DNA of 18,705 nucleotides from Thermococcus sp. (GTDB taxonomy: Archaea; Methanobacteriota_B; Thermococci; Thermococcales; Thermococcaceae): NCBI GenBank assembly GCA_015522395.1, contig WAMH01000233.1, positions 1 through 18,705 on the forward strand, read 5' to 3'. A model generated the notes under the pieces. The model had not been told where the DNA came from, made no database searches, and saw nothing but the letters and a program-made list of their open reading frames with translations. Both the position numbers and the translations under genes were made by a program. This document shows positions 1-8,195 of the stretch, piece after piece (positions within the stretch are counted from its first letter, which is position 1; every line of letters begins with the position of its first letter).

Positions 1-981
1 GGCCATCAGAGCCACGTCGTAGCCCATGTCCCTGAAGTACTCGGCTATGGTGATTCCGGTGTAGATAGAAGCCTCACGGGCAGCCACAGGCATGTTCGAG
101 GTGTTCGCTATGAGAACCGTTCTCTCCATGAGCGGCTTTCCGGTCTTCGGGTCCTTGAGCTTCGGGAACTCCTCAAGGACATCGGTCATCTCGTTACCGC
201 GCTCACCACAACCGATGTAGACAACCACCTGGGCGTCACTCCACTTGGCCAGCTGGTGCTGGGTGACGGTCTTTCCTGAACCGAAGGGGCCTGGAATGGC
301 CGCGGTTCCACCCTTGGCCTGGCTGAAGAAAGTATCAATCGTCCTCTGTCCGGTGATGAGAGGAACCTCCGGCGGGAGCTTGTTCTTGTAGGGCCTCTTG
401 ACACGGACGGGCCAGCGGTGGTACATTTTGAGCTCCTCTATGCTCCCGTCCGGCTTCCTGACCCTGGCTATGACCTCTTCGATGGTGTAGTCGCCTTCCT
501 CGGCTATCTCGACTATCTCTCCCTCGACCCACGGCGGGACGAGAACGCGATGCTCGATGATGCTCGTTTCCGGAACGGTACCGAGGACATCCCCGCCAAC
601 GACCTTGTCCCCGAGCTTGACCTTCGGCGTGAAGTGCCACTTCTTGTCCCTCGGAAGGGCTGGGGCGGTAAGACCCCTCGCTATGAAGTCGCCGCTGAGG
701 TCTCTGAGAACCTCCAGCGGTCTCTGGATACCGTCGTACATCGCCGTGAGAAGACCCGGCCCAAGCTCGACGCTGAGCGAGGCACCGGTTCCCTCGACGG
801 GCTCACCGGGCTTTATACCCGCGGTTTCCTCGTAGACCTGGATGACCGCCCTGTCACCTTCAAGACGGATGATTTCTCCGATGAGGCCCATCTCTCCAAC
901 GCGAACGACCTCGTACATCTTCGAGCCCTTCATGCCGTCGGCAACGACCAGAGGACCCGTAACGCGAATTATCCTCCCCAT
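1..981 (-). CDS. atpA: A-type ATP synthase catalytic subunit A (3' part outside the window)
   Basis: Catalytic subunit of the archaeal A1Ao ATP synthase; it forms the nucleotide-hydrolysing/synthesising A3B3 head with subunit B on the cytoplasmic side. The first 327 residues are present, from ATG at 981, with a GAGGTGA ribosome site just upstream. The N-terminal beta-barrel starts MGRIIRVTGPLVVADGM. The bulge region that distinguishes A from B follows, then the Walker A loop GPFGSGKT at residues 231-238. Next come YIGCGERGNEM and NTSNMPVAAREAS, both typical of the family. The reading frame is still open at base 1; family members are usually near 580 residues without an intein. The P-loop and the CGERGNEM segment, both places where inteins sit in related organisms, are uninterrupted. 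It lies 5 bp downstream of atpF as the last operon gene visible; atpB and atpD are expected beyond the edge. Identification is certain; completeness cannot be judged. Confidence 0.98.
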   Translation of the reverse strand, partial: MGRIIRVTGPLVVADGMKGSKMYEVVRVGEMGLIGEIIRLEGDRAVIQVYEETAGIKPGEPVEGTGASLSVELGPGLLTAMYDGIQRPLEVLRDLSGDFIARGLTAPALPRDKKWHFTPKVKLGDKVVGGDVLGTVPETSIIEHRVLVPPWVEGEIVEIAEEGDYTIEEVIARVRKPDGSIEELKMYHRWPVRVKRPYKNKLPPEVPLITGQRTIDTFFSQAKGGTAAIPGPFGSGKTVTQHQLAKWSDAQVVVYIGCGERGNEMTDVLEEFPKLKDPKTGKPLMERTVLIANTSNMPVAAREASIYTGITIAEYFRDMGYDVALMA

Positions 982-986
982 TTTCT

Positions 987-1295
987 TCACCTCTTCAGCT
1001 CAACACCAATGGCCCTTCTAACGATCTCCTTAATCGTCTCCTCTCCAAGCTTTGAACCGGACTTGTCCGGCACCTGAAGGATGATTGGAAGCGTAACCTC
1101 CGGGAGCTCCACCCTCCGGGCGAAGCCCTCGGTTATGAGGATTATACCAACGTCCTCCCTCTCGATGAGCTCGTTAAGCTTGTTCTTCAGCCTCTCCATC
1201 TCGAGGGGGGTGTCATCGAAGGCGTAAACTTCGTGGGCGCCGGCCAGCTTGAAGCCGAGGGCGGTGTCCCTGTCGCCTAGAACCGCTATCTTCAT
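987..1295 (-). CDS. atpF: A-type ATP synthase subunit F
   Basis: Small regulatory/central-stalk subunit (102 residues, normal length) that binds subunit D in the rotor of the A1 part. The sequence opens MKIAVLGDRDTALGFKLAG, the recognisable N-terminal Rossmann-like beta strand and loop of V/A-type subunit F. It also contains DVGIILITEGFARR, typical of the second strand. Its ATG overlaps the TGA of atpC by 4 bp (ATGA), so translation is probably coupled. The family, order and spacing match Thermococcales operons in which F lies between C and A. Confidence 0.95.
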   Translation of the reverse strand: MKIAVLGDRDTALGFKLAGAHEVYAFDDTPLEMERLKNKLNELIEREDVGIILITEGFARRVELPEVTLPIILQVPDKSGSKLGEETIKEIVRRAIGVELKR

Positions 1296-2392
1296 GCGAC
1301 ATCACCCGCGAGCTCCTTTATCCTCTCCGGTGGAAGACCGTCGCTGATGAGCTTGGCTATGGCCCTGAGCTTTCTCACTTCCCTCTCCTTCTGGAGCACG
1401 TAACCCAGGGGCGTGGCGACGCTCAGCGGATAGAACCTGTTGAGTTCGTTCATCCTCTCGATGATGTGTTCCTCAAGGACCCTTTCGAGCACCCCGAGGT
1501 CCTTCTCTACTTCCTCCCTGACGTCCCTGATGACGGGGCCATACTTGGTGGAGTCGAGCTCCGCAAGGGCCATGCTGAGGTCCTCCACGTGGAGGAGCGG
1601 GTCGAGTTTGACACTTCCGCCCGGAATGAGCATCGGCCTTATCTCCTCGGCCGAAAGCCTGGCCGCCTTGCCCCTGAGGGCGGTCAGTATGTTCAGCTTG
1701 TCTATCCTGAGCCTGACGAACTCCTCCAGGATCGTCCTCTCCTCGTCCTTCTTCGAGAGGGCGTAGTCAAGTAACTTGCCGTAGTGCATCTTGTAGAGCT
1801 CGGTCTCGAATGCCCTGACGTCTATTTCTCCCAGCAGGAGCTTCTGGTAGGGTTCCTCGTAGGGGGTTCCCTCGAGGATGACGAGTATCTCCTCCATGCT
1901 CTTTGCCTCTGCCATCGCCTTGACCTTCTGGAGCATCGGGCCTATCTCAACCACGTAGTCCATGGCAGGTTCATCGGCGAGCTTGGCCTTGACAACGCTC
2001 GTGATGTTCCTGACGTCCCACTCCTCCAGGAGGAGCCTGAAGAACGGGTTGACCCTCTTCGGGAGTATCTTGGCCATGAGCTCGTATGTTCCCGCGAGCG
2101 CCTTCTCCAGGGCCCTCTCTATCGACTCCACGTCGTAGCTCTGAAGATCTGCGAGGTAGTCCCTGTAAGGGGTATCCTCAAGGCTCACCACGAAGTTCTG
2201 CAGCGTTCTGCTCTCGGCAAGCTCATTGAACCTCTGTTCGATGAGGAGCTTCGCTTCCATGGCCTTTATCCTTGCGTTCGGATACGAGTAGGGTGTGTAC
2301 TTGTAGATGATCATTGACGTCTTGTAGCCGACCCATGTGAAGACCAGCGCCAGCGTCGTGTCGAGTATTCCGCTCACCGCTCCTGCTTCCAT
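1292..2392 (-). CDS. atpC: A-type ATP synthase subunit C (d-like socket subunit)
   Basis: Central-stalk socket subunit that connects the proteolipid ring to the D/F shaft (homologue of V-ATPase subunit d). The 366-residue protein is mostly alpha-helical, as the family is. Its N terminus MEAGAVSGILDTTLALVFTW continues into a YKYTPYSYPNARIKAMEAKLL-type region known from other Thermococcales AtpC proteins. I chose the ATG at 2392 because SD-like GGGTGAGG lies about 5 bases upstream and the family starts at this point. A GTG at 2401 would overlap the atpE stop and add three residues (MRN). The 3' end overlaps atpF by 4 bp. It is part of the H-I-K-E-C-F-A operon. The hydrophobic N-terminal stretch is a conserved feature of this family. 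Confidence 0.94.
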   Translation of the reverse strand: MEAGAVSGILDTTLALVFTWVGYKTSMIIYKYTPYSYPNARIKAMEAKLLIEQRFNELAESRTLQNFVVSLEDTPYRDYLADLQSYDVESIERALEKALAGTYELMAKILPKRVNPFFRLLLEEWDVRNITSVVKAKLADEPAMDYVVEIGPMLQKVKAMAEAKSMEEILVILEGTPYEEPYQKLLLGEIDVRAFETELYKMHYGKLLDYALSKKDEERTILEEFVRLRIDKLNILTALRGKAARLSAEEIRPMLIPGGSVKLDPLLHVEDLSMALAELDSTKYGPVIRDVREEVEKDLGVLERVLEEHIIERMNELNRFYPLSVATPLGYVLQKEREVRKLRAIAKLISDGLPPERIKELAGDVA

Positions 2393-2397
2393 ATTCC

Positions 2398-3009
2398 TCA
2401 CCCAAAGAGAGCCTTGGCTATCTCAGCCCTAAGTTCGCTCTCGAAGCGCTCTATCCTGGCCTCGAAGGTGTTGTCCACCCTGACGGTTCCATCGGGGTTT
2501 TCGACGATAACACCGCCTATGGTCTTCACGGGCTCGCCGAGGCTGACCTTCACCTCTTTTCCGAGCTTTTCCGCGAGTGCCTTCATGAACTCGTCGAGCC
2601 TGGCGGAAATTAGCCCCAGGGTTTTTTCGTTAGAACGGACAACGATGTTCTCAGAACCAAGCTCTTCAACTGCTTTTGCAGTGAGGTCAACGAGCATCGG
2701 GAAGTACTCCTCCTCCGGAAGTTCAGCGAGTCTCTCACGGAGTGCCTCGATGACCTCCCTGATGAGCTCTTCCTGAACCTGAAGGCGCTTCTTTCTGACC
2801 TCAAGGCGGGCGTTGGCGATTATCCTCTGCTTCTCTATCTCGGCCTGGGTCCTGGCCTTTCTGAGTATCCACTCCGCCTTTACCTCTGCCCTCTTCCTGG
2901 CCTCGGCCTTTATTTTCTCAGCCTCCTCCTGAGCCTCGCTGAGGATGTACTGTATCTTCTGCTCCGCCTCCCTGTTTATCTCCTGAATGATCAGCTCTGC
3001 CCCTTCCAT
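2398..3009 (-). CDS. atpE: A-type ATP synthase subunit E (peripheral stalk)
   Basis: Peripheral-stalk (stator) subunit that pairs with subunit H and holds the A3B3 head still against rotation. The protein has 203 residues. The first about 100 are a long charged helix rich in Glu, Lys, Arg and Ala (for example AEQKIQYILSEAQEEAEKIK) that forms a coiled coil with H. The C-terminal half is a compact domain ending in RFESELRAEIAKALFG, typical of subunit E. The ATG at 3009 has two adjacent purine-rich ribosome sites (AAGGAGG and AAGGAGG in tandem). A 37-bp gap separates it from atpK. That is the only gap of note inside the operon and holds a short T-rich run on the coding strand. Confidence 0.95.
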   Translation of the reverse strand: MEGAELIIQEINREAEQKIQYILSEAQEEAEKIKAEARKRAEVKAEWILRKARTQAEIEKQRIIANARLEVRKKRLQVQEELIREVIEALRERLAELPEEEYFPMLVDLTAKAVEELGSENIVVRSNEKTLGLISARLDEFMKALAEKLGKEVKVSLGEPVKTIGGVIVENPDGTVRVDNTFEARIERFESELRAEIAKALFG

Positions 3010-3046
3010 CCTCCTTCCTCCTTGGAATTAAAGAAAGTTGACGGAG

Positions 3047-3532
3047 TCAGAAGCCGACTCCGGTGACGATCATGATCAGAGCGCCGACGAGACCGAAGAT
3101 GGCCATGGTCTCGGCCATTGCCGCGAAGATGATGCCCTGTGTGAAGGTCTTCGGGTTCTTGGCGACGGCACCGATGCCGGCGCTGGCTATGACACCCTGG
3201 GGTATGGCCGAAAGGCCTGTGAGGCCTACGGTGAGACCGGCACCGAGGAGTATGGCGCTCTTCACTATGTTGTCCGGCGTGTTGGCGGTGAACTTGAAGC
3301 CGCCGCCGAGGATTCCCGAGACCATCAGGATGAGGAACAGCGTAATCAGCCCGTAGATACTCTGGGTCATTGGCAGACCCTCGAGTATCAGGGCGTTCTT
3401 GAAGTTCTTCTCATCCTCGGCAACGACTCCAGCGGCCGCTGCACCTGCTACACCAACACCGAAGGCCGAGGCGGCTCCGGCGAGACCCGCCGCAAGGGCG
3501 GCTCCAAGGGATACGTAAACTATCGGATCCAT
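3047..3532 (-). CDS. atpK: A-type ATP synthase proteolipid subunit K (c ring, four helices, one Na+ site)
   Basis: Membrane rotor (c-ring) subunit that carries the coupling ion across the membrane. At 161 residues it is a duplicated hairpin with four membrane helices (roughly 7-37, 45-73, 88-120 and 128-158), not the 8-kDa single hairpin. From memory of the Enterococcus hirae NtpK structure, the Na+ ligands there are Leu61, Thr64, Gln65, Gln110 and Glu139. The equivalent residues here are L53, T56, Q57 (in LEGLPMTQ), Q112 (in AIPQGV) and E141 (in FAAMAETMAI). Only the second hairpin has the ion-binding Glu in mid-helix, so one ion per four helices is inferred. A Glu at position 51 replaces a Gln of NtpK. 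The start ATG has GGAGGTG eight bases upstream. The gene sits between atpI and atpE. Confidence 0.96.
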   Translation of the reverse strand: MDPIVYVSLGAALAAGLAGAASAFGVGVAGAAAAGVVAEDEKNFKNALILEGLPMTQSIYGLITLFLILMVSGILGGGFKFTANTPDNIVKSAILLGAGLTVGLTGLSAIPQGVIASAGIGAVAKNPKTFTQGIIFAAMAETMAIFGLVGALIMIVTGVGF

Positions 3533-3547
3533 CCTTCATGCACCTCC

Positions 3548-5521
3548 TTAAGCTTCAAACTCCAGCTCGGAAACCTCTCTTTTGGCTTTGAAAGGCTCGA
3601 AGGGCTTTCCATCACCCGAGTAAAACGTTCCGAAGAACTCAACGTACTGAAGACGGAGCGAGTGAACGAACGCTCCGAGCGAGTTGATGGCGACCGAAAA
3701 CAGCTGGCCGCCAATAAACAGTATGACGCCCACTATGGGGCCGATGTAGAGGAACTTTATGCCCCATATCATCTGAACGAGGATGTTGACGACCATGGCA
3801 ATTCCAGAGGTTGCCAGCGCGAGCGCCATTAGCCTTGCATAGCTGAGCCAGCTTCCAACGAAGCCGAAGAAGTCTGAGATTATGAGTAGCGCCGCCAGCC
3901 CCTTGTTGTTGACCACCTCACCTATCGCGAAGAGCACCAGGCCGATTCCAAAGATCACTTCTCCGGTGAGCTTGGCACTCTGGCTGCCGCTGGCGAGTGC
4001 GAGGACCACTATTCCAAGTATTATGAGCATCCAGGAGAGCTGATCGAATAGTGCCCCCTTCTTGTCGCCGTTCTTGAGCTTGACTACGAAGCCTATGGTG
4101 TAACCGGTGAAGAGGTGAGCCAGACCTATGGCCAAGGCAAGCTGTAGCACCACGAGCGCGTTCTCAAAGGTGTCCCAGACGCGGGGCACGTGGAAGCCGG
4201 CCAGGTCAAGTGCGTTGCCGAAGTAGCTACCGAATATTGCACCCATGAACATGGTGAAGAACGAGCTTATCAGGAGAGTGTAGGCAAACTTGTAGGTGCC
4301 ATCGTTGAGCTTCTTGTGTCCCTTGACGAGGAGTGCCGCCACCAGGCCGACGATGAGACCGTACATGAAGTCGGTGAGCATGAAGCCGAAGAAGAACGAG
4401 TAGGTGAAGGTTATTATCGGCGTCGGGTCGATCTCGTCGTATCTGGGAACGCCGTACATCTCGGTGAGCATCTCAAAGGGCTTTGCCCAGCCCGGGTTGT
4501 TGAGCTTTATGGGTATCTCCTCGAGCTCCTCCTCGCTAGGCTCGCGCACGTTGATGTATGCCTTTCCACCGGTGAGCCTCTTTATCCCCTCTAGGATCTT
4601 CGTGACATCTGCCCTCGGAAGCCAGCCGGTTAAAGCGAACGTCATGTTGGTCCTCGCGAGCATCGGCAGGACCGAGGACTTGTCACGCTCGTTCTCTACG
4701 AGCTCCTTGTAGAAGACAACATCTTCGTAGTACTTCTCCGCCAGCTTCTCTGCATCTTTCCTGGCATCTTCAAGGTCCTTTTCTCTCTCCTTTAGCTTGG
4801 CCTCGTACTCGCGGATGAGCTCTCTCGGGGTTCCCTCACCCTCGGGGATCTCGATCCTCTCGAGGGAGTACTTCGCAAGGATCGGGTTGGCCTTCTCGTA
4901 GTCCCCCTTCAGGAAGACGAAGACCGCTAAAACCCTGTCCTTGAGCTCTTTTGAGACCACGACAACCCTTCCCCCGGTTGCCTTGCTGACCTCCTCCAGG
5001 AGGGGCTTAAACCTGTTCCTGTCAACGGTCCCGACGACTATCTCCAGCATGTCGGTGGAGCGGAGGTAGGAAACCTCAATGTTGAGCGAGGAGAGCAGCT
5101 CAAGAACTGAGATGTCAGACTTAATCCTCTCTATCTCCGTCTGGAGGGAGGTGATTTTAGCCTCGATGGCCTTGACCTCGGGCTCGACCTTTGAAAGGAA
5201 TTCCTCAACGTCCTTTATGAGCTTCTCGATGCCCTCGTACTTGTACTTCCTCTTCTTCCTCTCGGGGGGGAAGATGAACTCCTTAATGCTCCCCTTACCC
5301 TTTCTCTTGTGGGCCCTTAAAAAGTCAACGAGCCTCGAGATGGTTATGCTGTAGGATGCCGCCTTCCTGTGGTACTCGTTGGGCGAGTCCCTCTGAGCCA
5401 CCTTGACGTTTAACTCCCTCACCTCAACCGCTCCGTTCTCGTGGAGGTAGGTGAGGAGGCCATCCTTGTAGCGGTTGAGGGTTATTACCTCGATCTTAAC
5501 CATTTCCTCGGGGCGGAACAT
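3548..5521 (-). CDS. atpI: A-type ATP synthase subunit I (a-type stator)
   Basis: Large membrane stator subunit, homologue of V-ATPase subunit a, that forms the ion half-channels next to the c ring and anchors the peripheral stalks. The protein has 657 residues. The N-terminal half is cytoplasmic and rich in charged coiled coil (residues about 90-300). The C-terminal half from about 360 has seven or eight membrane helices. The essential channel arginine is in LSYARLMALALA (R563), and a second conserved arginine is in VHSLRLQYVEFF (R623); both match the paired arginines of subunit a. It begins 1 bp after atpH, so its ribosome site lies inside the end of atpH, and it ends 15 bp before atpK. Length and gene order are normal for Thermococcales. 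Confidence 0.97.
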   Translation of the reverse strand: MFRPEEMVKIEVITLNRYKDGLLTYLHENGAVEVRELNVKVAQRDSPNEYHRKAASYSITISRLVDFLRAHKRKGKGSIKEFIFPPERKKRKYKYEGIEKLIKDVEEFLSKVEPEVKAIEAKITSLQTEIERIKSDISVLELLSSLNIEVSYLRSTDMLEIVVGTVDRNRFKPLLEEVSKATGGRVVVVSKELKDRVLAVFVFLKGDYEKANPILAKYSLERIEIPEGEGTPRELIREYEAKLKEREKDLEDARKDAEKLAEKYYEDVVFYKELVENERDKSSVLPMLARTNMTFALTGWLPRADVTKILEGIKRLTGGKAYINVREPSEEELEEIPIKLNNPGWAKPFEMLTEMYGVPRYDEIDPTPIITFTYSFFFGFMLTDFMYGLIVGLVAALLVKGHKKLNDGTYKFAYTLLISSFFTMFMGAIFGSYFGNALDLAGFHVPRVWDTFENALVVLQLALAIGLAHLFTGYTIGFVVKLKNGDKKGALFDQLSWMLIILGIVVLALASGSQSAKLTGEVIFGIGLVLFAIGEVVNNKGLAALLIISDFFGFVGSWLSYARLMALALATSGIAMVVNILVQMIWGIKFLYIGPIVGVILFIGGQLFSVAINSLGAFVHSLRLQYVEFFGTFYSGDGKPFEPFKAKREVSELEFEA

Positions 5522-5522
5522 C

Positions 5523-5834
5523 TCAGCTCCCTCTCACGAGTGCTATTCCTGCGGAGATGGCCTTCTCAAGGTTGTTCGTGGCGTTAATCTTGAGGGCCTC
5601 TATCTCCCTCTCACCCTCCTCGAGTATCTTCTTCGCCTCCTCCTCACCCTCGAGGCGGGCCTTCTCGACCAGGGCCTCGGCCTGCTTCTCAGCGTCCCCA
5701 ACGACCTCCTTCTCAATGAGCTTCGCTTCCTCCTTGGCCTTAAGGACGATTTCCTTGGCCTCGGCCCCTGCCTTTTCAATGCGGGCCTCTGCCTCCCGTT
5801 CCGCGTCGACTATCTGCTTGATGACGTCCTCCAT
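5523..5834 (-). CDS. atpH: A-type ATP synthase subunit H (peripheral stalk), first operon gene
   Basis: Stator subunit that forms a right-handed coiled coil with subunit E; each complex has two E-H stalks. At 103 residues it is nearly all charged helix, with alternating Ala, Glu and Lys (for example EAEARIEKAGAEAKEIVLKA), and ends in a short hydrophobic segment ISAGIALVRGS. Low complexity makes sequence identity weak evidence alone, but position directly before atpI and size fit subunit H exactly. The ATG at 5834 has a GGGGGG ribosome site. As the first gene after a promoter near 5900 it opens the transcript for the whole operon. Confidence 0.93.
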   Translation of the reverse strand: MEDVIKQIVDAEREAEARIEKAGAEAKEIVLKAKEEAKLIEKEVVGDAEKQAEALVEKARLEGEEEAKKILEEGEREIEALKINATNNLEKAISAGIALVRGS

Positions 5835-5897
5835 GACTAGCCCCCCAATGATCCTAAAACAGGTATCCTTCCACGTCGTTTTTGGCTATCCTAATGC

Positions 5898-5915
5898 CTT
5901 TAAATAGTTTTTGCC
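5898..5915 (-). promoter_or_regulatory. promoter of the ATP synthase operon
   Basis: On the minus strand an A-rich BRE-like stretch (CAAAAA, 5908-5913) directly precedes the TATA-like element CTATTTAAAG (5898-5907). Initiation about 25 bases downstream would fall near 5876, leaving a leader of roughly 40 bases before atpH. No other good TATA element is seen between here and atpH. Confidence 0.6.
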
Positions 5916-5940
5916 TCTCACATGTTAACCGGAGAGAAAA

Positions 5941-5979
5941 GTGAAGGTAAAGAAAAGTACATTGAAAAATTTTCGGTCT
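5941..5979 (-). terminator. T-rich termination region after the RCK gene
   Basis: Immediately after the RCK-protein stop the minus strand carries clustered T runs (AAAATTTTTCAATG, then CTTTTCTTTACC). Archaeal RNA polymerase terminates at such oligo-T tracts without needing a hairpin. It separates the secFD-RCK transcript from the ATP synthase promoter some 35 bp further on. Confidence 0.45.
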
Positions 5980-6669
5980 TCATTCCTCGGCATTTTTCTT
6001 CTTCCCCAGTAGTTCCTTGATGCCGTTGAGGGCACTGTTCTTGGCGAAGATTATGACCTGTCCCCTCTCCGGTAGCTTCGTGTCTCCGGAGGGGATTATT
6101 AGGTTCCCCTTCTCGTCGTAGATCGCCACCATGAGGGCGTCCCTTGGGAGGTTCAGGTCCTTAACCAGCTTTCCCGCTATCTCGCTGTCCTCGGTTATGT
6201 CGAACTTCACTATCTCGGCGCCCTCTCTGGGGAAAAGCACCCTGTCGAAGCCAGGTGTCGTTATGTTCCTGCTTATGTACTCCGCCGCTATCTCCTCGGG
6301 TGAGATCACGAAGTCGAAGTACTTCCTGAGGTCCGTTACCTCCTCGAATATCTTCCTGTTCTTCGGGTTGCCTATCCTGAGCGACGTCCTCACCTTGGGG
6401 TTGAGGTGCTTCGCCAGTATGCACGCAAGCAGGTTTGCATCGTCCTTCCCTGTTAAAGCGGCGAACGCATCGGCCTGCTTTATGTTGGCCTCCTCAAGGG
6501 TTTTTGGGTCGGTGGCGTCGCCTTCCATGACGAGGCCGTTGAGGAGGAGGGAGAGCTCCTTGGCCCGGTGTTTGTCGAGTTCTATCACCGTGACATCGTG
6601 CCCGTCCTCCTCGAGCATCTTGGCAACCAGGTAGCCAACCCTGCCGGCACCCATTATGACTACGAACAT
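5980..6669 (-). CDS. RCK/TrkA-type cation transport regulator
   Basis: Cytoplasmic regulator of K+ (or other cation) channels and transporters, of the TrkA/KtrA kind with a single RCK unit. At 229 residues, the N-terminal RCK_N Rossmann domain (about 1-125) has GAGRVG at 7-12. An acidic end of strand two, VIELD (E30), favours NAD(H). The C-terminal RCK_C domain (about 135-215) holds FPREGAEIVKFDITEDSEIAG-like strands and ends in a Lys-rich tail. I took ATG 6669, whose A is the last base of the secD TGA (TGATG); a GTG three bases upstream is possible. No TrkH/KtrB membrane partner lies in the window. Its overlap with secD shows co-transcription, but a functional link to Sec export is not established. 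The family call is secure; the partner and ligand are unknown. Confidence 0.92.
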   Translation of the reverse strand: MFVVIMGAGRVGYLVAKMLEEDGHDVTVIELDKHRAKELSLLLNGLVMEGDATDPKTLEEANIKQADAFAALTGKDDANLLACILAKHLNPKVRTSLRIGNPKNRKIFEEVTDLRKYFDFVISPEEIAAEYISRNITTPGFDRVLFPREGAEIVKFDITEDSEIAGKLVKDLNLPRDALMVAIYDEKGNLIIPSGDTKLPERGQVIIFAKNSALNGIKELLGKKKNAEE

Positions 6670-8195
6670 CACTCCTCACCGAGCAGGTACTTGGCTATCT
6701 CGGCATAGGCAGGCCTCGTGACGAAGATTCCGATGAGCACGCCGAGTATCGTCGTGAAGGCGAATCCCTTGAGCGTTCCAACGAAGTACACCAGCAGAAA
6801 GCTCATCGCCGCTATTGTCGTCGCCGCCGAGGCGAATATTACGAAGAACGCCCTTCCCATTCTCTTGAGCACGCCGGCGCGCCTCGTTATCCTCGTGCTC
6901 CTCTCACCACTGAGCAGCTCGTCGGTTATAACAACCTGCTGGTCAACTCCGGTACCTATCGCCGCGATGATACCTGCTATGCTCGGCAGGTCAAGGTTCC
7001 ACCTTATCAGTGCAGCGAAGCCGAGGATGATTATGACCTCAAAGAGGCTCGTGCTCGCGACGGGTATGGCTATCTTCCAGCGCCTGTAGTGGAGATAGAT
7101 TATCGCCAGAACCGTGAGGAGTGCGGCCAATCCGGCGTAAAGCGCCTGGTTCTTGAAGTTCTTTCCGAGACTGGGGGAGATGTACTGCATTCCAATGACG
7201 TTGATCTTAACTGGGAGGGAGCCGCTCTTCAGGACGGTGTAGATAGTGCTGGCCTCCTGCTCGGCAGCGGCCCTGCTCGGGGCACGGCCGGTTATCTGGA
7301 CGTCCTGCTGGGGGGTACCCGTTGCGAGGCCTTCGCCGACAGAGTAGGGGCCGTAGAGACCGAGCGCCTTGACTATGAGCTGGTGATCGGTCATTCCGGG
7401 TGCCCTCCGGATGTAGTGGGTCGTCACGTTCATGGCCTCGAGCTGGTTCTTCAAGGCTATGGGAACGTCAATGAGAACGACGCTGGTCTTGCCCTGCTCC
7501 CTGGCGATCTTGGCTATGTCCGCGGCGCTCTGGTTGGCATAGGCAAGGACGCTTATGTTGAGGGCCTTGTGTATCCTCTCCATAAGGGTGGGTGCCTGCG
7601 GTGCCTCCGCGTTGAAGTCGGTGCTGTTCATGAGGCGGTAGATGTTGTCAGAAACCACCATGAGGGAGTTGGTTGGAGGATCCAGGAACATGTCGACGGG
7701 CCAGCCGGCCTTGTGGTAGGCGAGCTTGGCAAACTTCTCGGCGGCGGCCTTCGAGATTGTAAACGGAACGGCCCAGCTGTTGTCTGGCTTTATCTGATAG
7801 AGACCAACGCGGACGATGTCCTTGCCCGTTCCGAATATAACCCCGTCGAACTCCATGTAGAAGACACCCTGACTCTCTATAACGTCCTTTATCTGGGTGG
7901 CCTCCTCAGGTGTGACGTTCGCGACCTTAACGAGGACTATCTGATCCCCCTGGGCTTCAACCGTGATATCCCTCAGTCCGAGGGTGTTCAGCCTCTTCTG
8001 CAGTGACGTGACGACTATCTGCATGGTGTCGCTGTTGACGGGGTGCTCGGTCTGGGCAACTATGGCAACTCCACCGGCGATGTCTATCCCAAAGGTGAGG
8101 GGCTTAACGGCAAGGGTGGCGAGTGATCCAACGAGGAATATGATGAGGAGCATTATCCTCCAGTTGAGGAGGATCTTTTTGGTTCGCCTGTTCAT
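6669..8195 (-). CDS. secD: protein-export membrane protein SecD
   Basis: Large subunit of the SecDF complex, an RND-superfamily accessory motor that uses an ion gradient to pull translocating proteins through SecY on the outer face. The protein has 508 residues. Membrane helix 1 is at about 13-33, with the short motif FGIDIAGGVAIVAQTEHP just after it, the archaeal form of the bacterial DLxGG motif. A large extracellular head spans about 50-345, then five helices from about 350. The conserved D4 motif GTGVDQQVVITDELLSGE places the key aspartate at D418. Its ATG overlaps the secF stop by 4 bp (ATGA). The order secF-secD is the archaeal arrangement, reversed from most bacteria. Membrane assignment is by hydrophobicity read by eye. 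Confidence 0.96.
   Translation of the reverse strand: MNRRTKKILLNWRIMLLIIFLVGSLATLAVKPLTFGIDIAGGVAIVAQTEHPVNSDTMQIVVTSLQKRLNTLGLRDITVEAQGDQIVLVKVANVTPEEATQIKDVIESQGVFYMEFDGVIFGTGKDIVRVGLYQIKPDNSWAVPFTISKAAAEKFAKLAYHKAGWPVDMFLDPPTNSLMVVSDNIYRLMNSTDFNAEAPQAPTLMERIHKALNISVLAYANQSAADIAKIAREQGKTSVVLIDVPIALKNQLEAMNVTTHYIRRAPGMTDHQLIVKALGLYGPYSVGEGLATGTPQQDVQITGRAPSRAAAEQEASTIYTVLKSGSLPVKINVIGMQYISPSLGKNFKNQALYAGLAALLTVLAIIYLHYRRWKIAIPVASTSLFEVIIILGFAALIRWNLDLPSIAGIIAAIGTGVDQQVVITDELLSGERSTRITRRAGVLKRMGRAFFVIFASAATTIAAMSFLLVYFVGTLKGFAFTTILGVLIGIFVTRPAYAEIAKYLLGEE

Noticed and set aside
418..1077. 219-residue open frame on the plus strand, opposite atpA and atpF
   Set aside because: It lies antisense to well-identified ATP synthase genes, has no plausible ribosome site or family motif, and reflects the strong codon bias of the opposite strand.
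3038..3832. 264-residue open frame on the plus strand, opposite atpK and the end of atpI
   Set aside because: It spans two confirmed genes antisense and is a shadow frame with unusual composition (many Glu, Asp, Gly and Tyr).
7089..8006. 305-residue open frame on the plus strand, opposite secD
   Set aside because: It is the mirror of a clear SecD. Its composition is low in Lys and rich in Gly, Asp, Val and Leu, as expected of an antisense reading, and it shows no recognisable domain.
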